A stretch of DNA of 64,000 nt. It comes from Piromyces finnis (lineage: Eukaryota > Neocallimastigomycota > Neocallimastigomycetes > Neocallimastigales > Neocallimastigaceae). Under the pieces are notes generated by a model, which was not told the DNA's origin, did no database searches, and was given only the letters and a program-made list of their open reading frames with translations. The stretch is from NCBI GenBank assembly GCA_002104945.1, contig MCFH01000026.1, forward strand, positions 310,001 to 374,000. Direction: 5' to 3'. The translations under genes and the position numbers were made by a program. Positions 11,684 to 21,669 of the stretch are shown here, piece after piece (position 1 is the stretch's first letter; every line of letters starts with the position of its first letter).

Positions 11684-13902
11684 TTATTAATTACTAAAAA
11701 ATAATAAATGCTTTAGTGAAACTTGTCCTTTCAATTTTAAATATTTTTTTAACAAAAATTTACATATACATTGTATGGTCAATTATATGTTATATGTATA
11801 AAATTGATAATAAATAATACTCTTTTTCAGATGTATTGTTATTTATATATAAATAATCTTTTATGAATATTACATTCAATGTAGTTTAATACTATTCTAC
11901 TATTCTTATAGTATTATCTAATCTTGAATTATCGGCCATATTTACATTAAAATAATTACTTCTACTATATCAACGATTTCAATCCATAATCCATCATTAT
12001 TTAAAGGAACAAGGTTTTACAAAGGAATCTCTTTAAAATAGGTAGGTATTTTTTTTAAAAAAAAATAAACAATCTAAAAATAACTCATTCAAAATCAAAT
12101 AACAAATATATAAATGAATAAGCTTATAATTAGAAATAAGTTTAAATAAATTAAACCAATACTAAACTAGATAAAAAACAACTATAGACATTCTTCCAAT
12201 TTAATTATATCAATTATATCCTATATTAATTCCTATTTTTTTTAAACTTTTTTTGTAAAAAGAATTCCAATTTAATTTTATGTAAGCTCATGATGATTAT
12301 AAAAATGTTGAGTAATAAAAAATCATTAATAAATAAAAATGAAATAAAAAAACTTTACTGATAAATAGGATATTTTCCCTTCTAGTCTTTTCATAAAAAG
12401 TTTAAAAAACAATGACAACTTCCTACCATATCATTAATAGGGTTAGGCTTAATTTCATCTCAAAAGGTTAGAATTTAAAACTATGGTATAATAAAACAAT
12501 CCTTAATATATATTATTATATTATTATTTATAATCTAATTTATATAAACCATAGATAAACTCTTTAATTTTTTATTTATTTTGCTTCATGATTTATTTAC
12601 TATTTTTACCAATAATTTTAATTATTAAATATTTTATATATTAATCAATACAATGTAATATATATAATCTATATAAATTTCATAATTAATATAAAAATCA
12701 TTTTTTTATATAGTTGCAGAATATATTGTAATATAAGATCATTTTTCATTTTCTAATTGAATTACATTATTAAAAAATGTATTACAATTATTTCCTTATT
12801 TGGTAATTTAATACACCGGCGGCCAAAAATTTTAGTTTAATATGAACTTCATGGTAGAAAAAAAAAAAGTTTTTTTTTTACGAAAGAAAATCTTTAATGC
12901 TACCTAAAGAAGAAGGGTGCCTTTCAAAGAATTTTAATTATTAAGAAAGTATGAGCGTGGCATAAAAAAAAAAGGTTATTCTTTAATTGATATGCATTAA
13001 TAATTATAAACTTTTCTTTTTCTTAATTAACTTATAAAAAATAAAGATTCTTTTGCCATCTTTTCTACCATTCATTACCCTATCAATTCTTAATTATGAA
13101 TTTTGTATAATTAAGACTAAATTTACATAAAATCTCATTTGATAATTTGAATGAACATAGTTAAAAAAAATTAAAAATTAAAGTTTTTATTAAAGAGTTT
13201 ATTTTCAACTTTTTTTTTTTTTGATGATTTCATTTCTTTCGAATTAATAGTTCGTTTTTTTTTTTTTTTTTTAGTTTTTATTTAAATTTCTATTTACATT
13301 CCATTCCATCCCATTCTCTTTTTTTTTTTTTATAATAAGCATTCGAGGTAGGTAGGTAGGTAGGTAGGTAGGTAGTAGGTATATTTAAAAAAAAGCAACT
13401 TTTTTAAAGTTTTACTTTTTTTTTTTCATATATTAATAAAATTAAAATGATTTCATAATTTAATTAGACAATATATTATTATTATATTAAATAATTCAAT
13501 TCATTAATCTTATTCTATATTAAATATATTGGGATATTATTTCAATTTATTTATTCATATTAAATACTAATTAAATAATTAAAGTAATAATACTAAAAAT
13601 CATAGAAAATAAAATTATTTTATTATAATTTATTTCCTAATTATAATAATAAATTTATAATCAATTAATAATCAATTATAGGAATGTCAGGAATATAAAT
13701 AATTTTATTTTTTTTATAAAAAATATTTTTTTTTTTTACTGAATAAATTATAATAAAATAAAAAAAAGAAATAATAATAATAATAATAATAAAAAAAATT
13801 AAAAGTTATTACCTTTATAAATTTTACAAAAAATAGACACTTTTTTTTTTTTCTGAAAACAACAACAACAACAAAAACTTTTATAATAAATAAATATTAA
13901 AA
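11684..13902. other. A/T-rich intergenic DNA
   Basis: About 2.2 kb without a recognisable gene. It holds a telomere-like 10-mer near 12439, a GGTA microsatellite (13346-13380) and several poly(T) tracts. The 5' UTR of the following gene carries CAA repeats near 13859. Confidence 0.5.
13346..13380. repeat. GGTA microsatellite
   Basis: About eight GGTA units with one slip near the end. A second, shorter array of the same unit is at 18795-18819. Confidence 0.9.
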
Positions 13903-14574
13903 ATGAAAATCTTATCTTACGTTTTTACCGCTCTTAGTTTTGCTTGTGCCACTATGGCATCTCAATGTAATCGTGATATTGAATGTTTAACAAAGAATGC
14001 TCAAATTACTTTTATTGGTCAAGTAGAAACTAGAGAAGATACCAACACTAAATATTTTGCTGCTACTGTTAGACCATTATGTAATATGTACAGTAACTCT
14101 GGTTCTATTACCAATGATGAATTTAATCGTGCCATTAGAATTGGTGGATTTGGTAATCATGCTGGTGGTTCTTGCCAAGCTGAAGTTGGTAATGTAGGTG
14201 AAGTTGGTATTTTCTTTGTTCATGTTAATAACACTGTTGCCAATGGTGGTATTCGTACTTTTGGTTTATACGATCCATGTTATGGTGCTTTTGCTAACAC
14301 TACTGATAACTACATTCAATTAACTAAATTAGTTTACAGTGAAAACTACACTCCAGTTGGTCCATTATGTCCAATGGTTAGTCAAGACCAAGAACACATT
14401 TACATTGATGGAAATTCCTACGATAAGAAAGTTGATTTAAACCAAAACACTAACTCTAACGGTGGTTCAATTGACTTAGAATCTACTGATTCAAGTGATG
14501 CTACCAAGACTATTGTTATGACTTCTTCTGCTTTACTTGTTTTATTTGCTTTCTTTTCTCAATTATTCCTTTAA
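13903..14574 (+). CDS. Secreted, probably GPI-anchored Cys-rich surface protein
   Basis: Intronless 223-residue protein. An N-terminal signal peptide (MKILSYVFTALSFACATMAS) is predicted to be cut near residue 19-20. The mature chain has six cysteines, suggesting three disulfides, and several N-glycosylation sequons (NNT, ANT, ENYT). After an acidic Ser/Thr/Asn-rich linker (about 175-200) it ends in a hydrophobic tail (TIVMTSSALLVLFAFFSQLF) with no charged residues after it, as in GPI-anchor signals. The pattern 'ITFIGQVETRED...GEVGIFFVHVN' faintly recalls OB-fold/NTR-like modules, but this is weak. Codon choice is richer in GC than the flanks, which supports a real and possibly well-expressed gene. 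Function is unknown; a cell-wall or surface role is inferred from topology alone. Confidence 0.85.
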   Translation: MKILSYVFTALSFACATMASQCNRDIECLTKNAQITFIGQVETREDTNTKYFAATVRPLCNMYSNSGSITNDEFNRAIRIGGFGNHAGGSCQAEVGNVGEVGIFFVHVNNTVANGGIRTFGLYDPCYGAFANTTDNYIQLTKLVYSENYTPVGPLCPMVSQDQEHIYIDGNSYDKKVDLNQNTNSNGGSIDLESTDSSDATKTIVMTSSALLVLFAFFSQLFL

Positions 14575-15458
14575 ATCAATAGATTTTTTTATTTTTTATA
14601 GATAATGATTAGATCATGATAAACAAACAAACACACTTTACCCTGTAATAGAATGGAAAATTCATTAAAAAAACACTAATTAATGAATAGTATTTATTTA
14701 TTTTTTTTTAAAAAAAAGTAAAAGAAAATAAATTATATATATTTAGAATTTATAAATAGTTTTAGAAATTTAATAATGTTAATACACCACTACTACTAAA
14801 AATTATATATATATAGTTTGAAAAAAAAAATAAAAAGTTATAAAAAAATATAAAAAAACATTAGGACTATTTTGTGGGTGTGGCTTTTTAAAAGTAAAAC
14901 AATATTTTTATAAACATTTTTTATTTATAATTTTTTTTTTTAATTTGATACAATTAGCTTTAATGAAATAAAAAAGAGGATGAAATAATTTTTACTATGA
15001 TATTACTACTACATTATATATATTATAATATATATAATTATTATAGATATAGTTTAAAAGATTTATTGATAAAAAATTAATATAACTCTGAGAAAAAAAA
15101 AAAACTCCCAAGAATAAACTGTATTCCTTTTCATTCCATAATGTTGCTTTTTTTTTATTTCTGGTATGTTTGATATTTATAATTGAAAAGAATTTTGACT
15201 TTTTTTTATTTTTTTATTTCTGGTATGTTTTATAGTTATAATTGAAAAGAATTTTGACTTTTTTTTATTTTTTTTTATTTCTGATATGTTTTATAGTTAT
15301 AATTGAAAAGAATTTTGACTTTTTTTATTTTTTAATTTTTGACTTACACCTTTTCACGTAATTTTTTTTTAATGATTTTACGGGTAGAAGAAAAGGTATT
15401 TGATTAATTAATTCATTAAAATAATGTTGAGGTAAAAAAAAAAAAAAAAAACTTTTTT
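14575..15458. other. Intergenic DNA between two 3' ends
   Basis: Separates the convergent GPI-type gene and the BEM1-like gene. A/T-rich apart from the three-copy direct repeat listed separately. Confidence 0.5.
15148..15325. repeat. Three tandem copies of a ~60-bp unit
   Basis: The unit CTGGTATGTTTTATAGTTAT followed by AATTGAAAAGAATTTTGAC and a poly(T) spacer occurs three times, starting near 15161, 15220 and 15281. Only a few bases differ (CTGG versus CTGA; GATATT versus TATAGT). Confidence 0.88.
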
Positions 15459-16777
15459 TTATTCAACAAATAAGAGAAGATGAAATCTTCTTGTTTTTAT
15501 AAAGTTGGCAAGATCTATATCATTCAATAATGGTATTTCATATCCTTCTTCATCCTTAAAGTAAACATCAACAATGTCTAAATCAAGGAAATCTTCAATT
15601 TTGGTCCATAATCGATCAAAAGAAATCTTATCTGAAATTTCTAAACGGTATGGACGATGATCAAATATAATTTTTAGAGGTAAGAAGGTTTCCTCGTAAT
15701 CTGAAAGTAAATCTAAGAAATCTTCTCCATCATTGTAACGTTCAGGAGAATAATTACGATCCAAGGATAATTCTGTTTCGGTATCGTTAGAACGAAGTAA
15801 AAAGAAACGCCTTACTGGGAATGAATTTTGAATTCTGTATGGCATTTTAGATATTCCTTTGACATAATTATCTAATTCTATTTTATATTTTTCCATATGA
15901 TTTTTATTGTTGTAATTGGTCATTACTTTGTTAGGTGCTGGTGGAACAAATGGTATAATTCTTTCGTAGCGTTCAACACGACCAGCTTCTTTTGGGAATA
16001 ATTTTAATAAAATAGATTGCATAGCAAAGAAATCATCGTATAAACGTTTAATTATTAATTTTTTATTTTTAGATGGTTTAGCTACTTCTATTGTAATAAG
16101 AAAACGGTTATTTTCTACTGGTCCACAGCTTATAATTTTGGTTGTAAAGACATCTTCTTTTGGTACATCACTAGAATCAATGGTATATTTGTTTCCATAA
16201 CTATCATATTCATCTCTGTGCTTGTTATTATATTCAGCTCTGTATTTTCCTCTATTTAAACTATTGTAGGTATAGTCGGCATATTGAGTTTTACGTTTTA
16301 CTGATTTATCAAGAGCATCACAAAAAATCTTTGGAACAAGACCTATTTTTTTTTTAAATATATTGATAAAAATTGATTATATATATATATATATTATTTA
16401 GTATGCCTATTATTATATATAGAGCGTATTTTTTTTTATTGCTATATTATTTATTATTATTTTTTTTTTCCCCTTCCTTTCTTTATTCAATTTATTCTAT
16501 TTTATTAGTATTTGCTATTTTTTTTCCTTTTCTTTTTTTTTTTTTTTAGATAAAGAAAACTATTTCGATACTATTAAACATAATGAAACCTACCTGTAAT
16601 TTTTTCAGCTGGATTTATAATTGAATAATATAAATCGTCTTCATCAATAACATAAAAGAAATCACCTTTTTTAAAAGAAATTTCTTGGGAATATTGTGCT
16701 TTGTAATCTTGGTTAGTTTTTATAACTTTTTTTGGGGGTATTTTAAAAAGTCTTTCGTCAATTTGATTTGAAATCAT
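15459..16777 (-). CDS. BEM1/Scd2-type polarity scaffold (SH3-PX-PB1)
   Basis: Scaffold that in fungi links Cdc42, its exchange factor Cdc24 and PAK kinases at sites of polarised growth. Exon 1 is 16594-16777 and exon 2 is 15459-16342 (minus strand); the junction restores EKITGLVPKIF, giving 355 residues. Domains: SH3 about 14-67 (ALYDY-like region degenerate, but SFKKGDFFYVI and GLVPKIF are clear); PX about 140-260 with the phosphoinositide-site-like KRLYDDF, then LLKLFPKEAGR and IIPFVPPAP, very close to Bem1; PB1 283-355 with the basic-side Lys (PLKIIFDHRPYRL) and an OPCA-like acidic motif (DVYFKDEEGYEIPLLNDIDL). Bem1 and Scd2 normally have two SH3 domains; only one is visible here. Start: the ATG at 16777 follows a poly(T)/poly(A) leader, with no upstream in-frame coding seen. 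Confidence 0.92.
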
Positions 16778-18159
16778 TTTTTTTTTTTTTTACTTTTTAT
16801 TATTATTTATTTTTATACTTTGTATATTTAATATTTATTTTATTTATATTATTATTGTTGTTTAATGCTAATAATAATAATATAAAAAAAACAAAAGATT
16901 TATTTTATTTTATTAATTGTTGAATATTTTCTTTTTATATATTATATATAATACAAGTGAGAAGCTTTTTTTTTTTTTTATTGTTTATGAAATTTAAATA
17001 TTATAAAATTTCTTAGTGTGAGTAAATATATATATATACAATTATTTTTTTTTTGTTTTCTTTCCCTTAGTTTTAATAATATCAAGTTTCTTTTTTGGTA
17101 TAGTTATTTACTATAAAAATAATTCTTGTGGTGGTAGTGTTTATTAGCTCAATAATAAACAAAGAAAACAATTTTCTTATTATTTCTCTCTTTTTTTACT
17201 ATTAAAAAATTAAAAAAAAAAAAAAAAAAGGATGGTAATTTCCCTTGTTTATATTTTTTTTAATTATTATAAAATAAAAAAAAAAAGAAGCAGAATTTTT
17301 AATTTATTAAATTAATCTTTTTTTTTTTTAAAATTATTATGAATTATATTAAATAATAAAAAGTTTATTTTATAATAAAATTTATTTAATATTTAATAAT
17401 AAAAAAAAAAAACAATTTTTATTATTATTTTTTATTAAAATTGTTTATATTAAGCTATAAAATTTTTATTTAATTTTAATGATAGTATTGTGAAGTAGAA
17501 TATTAATATTGATTAATTATTAAATAGTATTTAATAGGATTTAATACGATGTAAAAATTAATAAATATCAATGATATTCTTATTTTTTATTTCTATAATT
17601 TTTTACTTTAAATAATTAAATTCATCTCAATTGTTTTTTAAATAAATGTGGGTTTAAAGGAAGATTTAAACCCACATTTATTTTTAAAGGAAAGGTCGTT
17701 TTTTCACCATCAAAAGTTGACGCTAAAAAAACCAAGAAATTTTTTTCTAAAAGTATATATAATATTTATATATACATAATATATGAGTGTAATATATTAT
17801 AAATACAATAGAAATAAAATAAATCAAAAAATGATTCTAATTATCTTCATATATTAATTTAAAAATTTAATAATTTCTTTAGGTAACATTAATTAAAATT
17901 TTATTGGTTTAATCTTTTTTTAGTGATACATTCTATTACAATTCTAATAATTAATATAGTTTATTATATAATAAAGTATATTCGTATATATTGTGTTTTT
18001 ATTTTTATTAAATTTTATATTAAATTGTTTGATATAAAACATAATATATTGATAGGATTATTTTGAATTGATTAACAATGCATTTTAATATATTTTAAAT
18101 TAAATTAAATTAAAAATCATCATAAAAATTAATAATTAATTGTCACATTATTGAATTAG
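16778..18159. other. A/T-rich intergenic DNA
   Basis: No gene recognised. Contains the perfect 19-bp-arm inverted repeat at 17640-17683, listed separately, and many homopolymers. Confidence 0.5.
17640..17683. repeat. Perfect inverted repeat, 19-bp arms and 6-base loop
   Basis: The arms AATAAATGTGGGTTTAAA and TTTAAACCCACATTTATT pair perfectly around GGAAGA, with one extra A-T pair at the base. It includes a GTGGG/CCCAC core, unusual in this A/T-rich desert. It could be a bidirectional terminator-like or small-RNA hairpin, or a tiny mobile-element relic. No target-site duplication was seen. Confidence 0.85.
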
Positions 18160-18300
18160 AGTCTACCATCCTTAAAATGAAACGCAAGGCAAGAATAACC
18201 AGAGAATAATTAAAATAGCTGGGCAAGTTAAGAACAAGCTTAACTGTGCAACTTTAACAATGGTAGTTGTCGTGCTGCTTGTAGTGGTGATGGTCAATAG
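18160..18300. ncRNA. Candidate small structured RNA, family unknown
   Basis: A GC-richer island in A/T-only flanks. AGTTAAG (18226-18232) and CTTAACT (18239-18245) form a perfect 7-bp hairpin, extended by GCA/TGC across a bulge. CTACCAT (18163-18169) and ATGGTAG (18260-18266) can close the ends. No coding frame fits. The layout would suit a snoRNA-sized RNA, but boxes C/D or H/ACA are not convincing. Confidence 0.3.
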
Positions 18301-19105
18301 ATTTTAAGAGTATTTCCCTTTAAATCATAATTATTATGTTAGGATACTAGGATATTATTCATGCCTAGTCATCTCTATAGAAAAAGTGTTTTATTTTCTT
18401 AAAAGATTATTATTATTATTATTAATTGTGAAATAACATGTTAATCCTCAGTTACTTATTTAAAAACAAATTATACAATAGTATCTAATGATTTATTTAT
18501 TTTTATATTATTCATTCATTTATACAATAGTATGGTAATCTAATGATTTATTTATTTTTATATTATTCATTCATTTATTTTAGTGACATCCTAAAAATTT
18601 TGTGTTTAAGATTTAAAGGACAACTTCATATAAATTTACCAATAAAATTTTTATTTAAAACAGAAACTGTCATTTTAATAATAATTAAAATTTTTGTATT
18701 TAAAACATTTATGAATTAAAGGTGAAGAAAAAAAAAATTAAGAAAAAGCTTTTTTTTTTTTTTTTTTTGAAAGAAAAAAGATGAATCATTTCTGTAGGTA
18801 GGTAGGTAGGTAGATAGGTTGAAAAGTCTTCATATTCTTTTTTATAATTGGAAATGCACTATTAATGGACATAAATGGAAAACTATGAATTTGATTATGT
18901 ATACTTTAAGATATTTCATGACATTTCATGCATTCTTTTGTATTTACAAATTATTTATTGCATTTGTTTTTTTTTTTTTTTTAAAAAATAGATTTTATGA
19001 ATGTTCTATTATATAAAATGTCATATGACTATTTCTATCATTTATGGTTATTTAATGTTCTTCATCTTTTATATTCCTATAAAAAAAACAATATTAATAC
19101 TTTAA
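18301..19105. other. Intergenic DNA with a local duplication
   Basis: Contains a direct duplication of about 55 bp (TACAATAGTAT... near 18475 and 18531) and a GGTA microsatellite (18795-18819). Frames here are low-complexity and look spurious. Confidence 0.5.
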
Positions 19106-19128
19106 ATAAAATTATTATTATTATATAC

Positions 19129-19178
<50 letters not shown>

Positions 19179-19180
19179 TA

Positions 19181-19251
<71 letters not shown>

Positions 19252-19267
19252 GTTTATTATTATTATG

Positions 19268-19322
<55 letters not shown>

Positions 19323-19324
19323 TA

Positions 19325-19359
<35 letters not shown>

Positions 19360-19363
19360 TCTA

Positions 19364-19395
<32 letters not shown>

Positions 19396-19399
19396 TCTA

Positions 19400-19433
<34 letters not shown>

Positions 19434-19464
19434 TAATTATTATTATTATTATTATTATTATTTA
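19106..19464. repeat. ATT trinucleotide array
   Basis: About 350 bases of ATT/TTA units with spaced single-base variants (CTA, TTTATT). The open frames through it are homopolymeric Y or I runs, so they are repeat translations, not proteins. Confidence 0.95.
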
Positions 19465-20095
19465 ATTTCATAATAAATATTATTTAAAATAAAAAAAAAA
19501 TTACTTAATAAACTTTGGATCGTTTAAATAAATAAGAAATAAATTGTAATAATTGTCAACAGCAAATCCATTTATAGTATGATGCTACTTTTTTTTTTTT
19601 TTTTTCATTGGAATATCAAAAACTTTTATTTTAAAAAACTGATCAATATTACTTTCATCTTTTTTTTTCCTTTTAAAAAAAAAAAGCTTTTTCTTATCAT
19701 TGCTTGAATATTTATTTTAAATATTCATTTATTTATTTATTGCTTTCAATAGTAACTAATCTTTTTTTTTTTTGAATTTAAAATTTTATCCAATAAATAG
19801 GACAACAAAATGTCAATTTAGCTCCTTTTTTTAATTTATGTGTGTTAATACCATCCTTTTATACTTGAATAATAATAAAATTGCTATTTTTCCTTTTTCT
19901 AAAAAGGAATTTTAATTTAATTATAAAATTGACTTTTTTTGGAAAATATCAACATCATTCCATAAAAAAAAAAAAAAGGGAGATTGTTATTACAAATTAT
20001 AATCGGTGAAAATGGAAAATTTTCATATTATGATCAAAGTTTTTTTTTTTGTTAAGTTATTAATTAATAAAAAAAAGGAAAAACTAAATAATCAT
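19465..20095. other. A/T-rich spacer between two trinucleotide arrays
   Basis: No gene or fold recognised. Poly(T) tracts occur near 19589 and 20041. Confidence 0.5.
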
Positions 20096-20111
20096 ATTCA
20101 TAATCATAATC

Positions 20112-20158
<47 letters not shown>

Positions 20159-20180
20159 CATAATAATAATAATCATAATC

Positions 20181-20221
<41 letters not shown>

Positions 20222-20264
20222 CATAATAATAATAATAATAAACATAATAATAATAATAATAAAC

Positions 20265-20351
<87 letters not shown>

Positions 20352-20352
20352 C

Positions 20353-20388
<36 letters not shown>

Positions 20389-20395
20389 GAAACAT
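20096..20395. repeat. AAT trinucleotide array
   Basis: About 300 bases of AAT units with periodic CAT substitutions, encoding N/H, I or Y runs in different frames. It is the reverse-complement unit type of the array at 19106-19464, in the opposite sense. Confidence 0.95.
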
Positions 20396-20730
20396 ATATT
20401 ATATAATTAGTGTTTTTTAAGGATATATAATTATTAGATATTTCATTTTACTTAATACGATTGTTGAAAAATTCTTATTAATATGACTTTGTTATATTAT
20501 AAAAAAAAGTTTAAAGCAACAAGTTTCGTAAAAAAAATATGAGATAAATAATTAAACTCCTTTTTTTTATTATTATGTATATTATGTATGATACATGAAT
20601 AATTAACATCATCATCATCATCATCATAATATATAGATATATAGATAATATTTACATTGATCTTTGAAAGTATAAATTAATTTTTTTTTAAAAGACACAT
20701 TAAATATGGAAAAGAAATAGTAGTTGTGAA
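20396..20730. other. A/T-rich intergenic DNA
   Basis: No gene recognised. A short ATC run occurs near 20609. Confidence 0.5.
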
Positions 20731-20906
20731 ATATCGTACAACGACATGCATCTAATGTACATGGATTAAGTGAGCGTCGAAGCTGAAGAAACAGTATGAC
20801 AGACCAGGAGGGTCACAACCACCTAGCAATAGGAATGAGCCAACGTTTCTCTAAGAACCACCATTGGAGCTAACTCTGATCGATGGGAGAAATGCACTCG
20901 GAAGTT
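20731..20906. ncRNA. Candidate structured non-coding RNA, family unknown
   Basis: A compact island of nearly balanced base composition, sharply bounded by A/T-only DNA (poly(A) follows at 20907). Hairpins: GACC-AGGAG-GGTC (20802-20814) and CCTA-GCAA-TAGG with a GNRA tetraloop (20822-20833). CCAA (20843 region) to TTGG and CCAT to ATGG can form longer-range stems. There is no open frame of useful length. I could not place it as SRP, RNase P/MRP, U1-U6 or U3 RNA from memory. The GNRA loop reads on the plus strand, but strand remains uncertain. Confidence 0.42.
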
Positions 20907-21669
20907 AAAAAAAAAAAAAAAATATAAAAAATATTATATTAAACAAGATTTTTTGAATATATTATATTAAGAATTGAAATAGGTATATTTCTAATGAATG
21001 AATAATAAAAATAATAAATACTTTTAATTATTACAACTTGATAAACAAAGTCTTGGAAGGAAAAAGCTTTTTCATGGTTAAAAAAAGAAAACACTTAAGA
21101 GACAAGTTAATTAAATAAAACTTTAATACTATTTTTATTTCAAAGAATTTATTAATTAAATTAAATCAATAAATACGTGTGATAACCCATAAATCAACAT
21201 AAATTAATGTAATTATCCAATTAATTTATGCTTATATATTTTGAAAAAAAAAAACTGCTTAATAAATTAAAATTTTAAAATTGTAATATTTTTAATAAAA
21301 TATAAAAAGTAATAATATTGTTAGTTAAAAAAGAAAAAGAAAAAAAAAAAAGAAATATAGTGTGAAGATAAATAAGAAAAAAAAAAATTCAATAGTAGTG
21401 ATAACTAGAACAATAAGAAAAAATATCATTGAAAAAAAAAGTAAAACTTTTAAAATATATTTTTAGATAATTTTTAATTTATTTTTTTTAATGTAAAAAA
21501 AATCTAATATCCATTTATTATTATCATTCTAATTTTGACTAGTTTAATAATAAAATAAAAACAAGAAATTTATAAATATATATAAACTAAAAATTAAAAA
21601 AAAAAGTAGTAATGCGTTAATAAAAGAAAATTTTATTCATGAAATAAACAGAGATAAACAGTAAAGCAA
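20907..21669. other. A/T-rich intergenic DNA upstream of the transporter
   Basis: No feature recognised beyond homopolymer runs. Confidence 0.5.

Noticed and set aside
18997-19473. Tyr- and Ile-run open frames
   Set aside because: Translations of the ATT array; no unique coding sequence and no conserved start context.
20006-20395. Asn/His-, Tyr- and Leu/Ile-run frames on both strands
   Set aside because: Translations of the AAT array.
20731-20906. Assignment to SRP, U1-U6, U3 or RNase P RNA
   Set aside because: Signature motifs of these families could not be found by eye on either strand, so the island is left unassigned.
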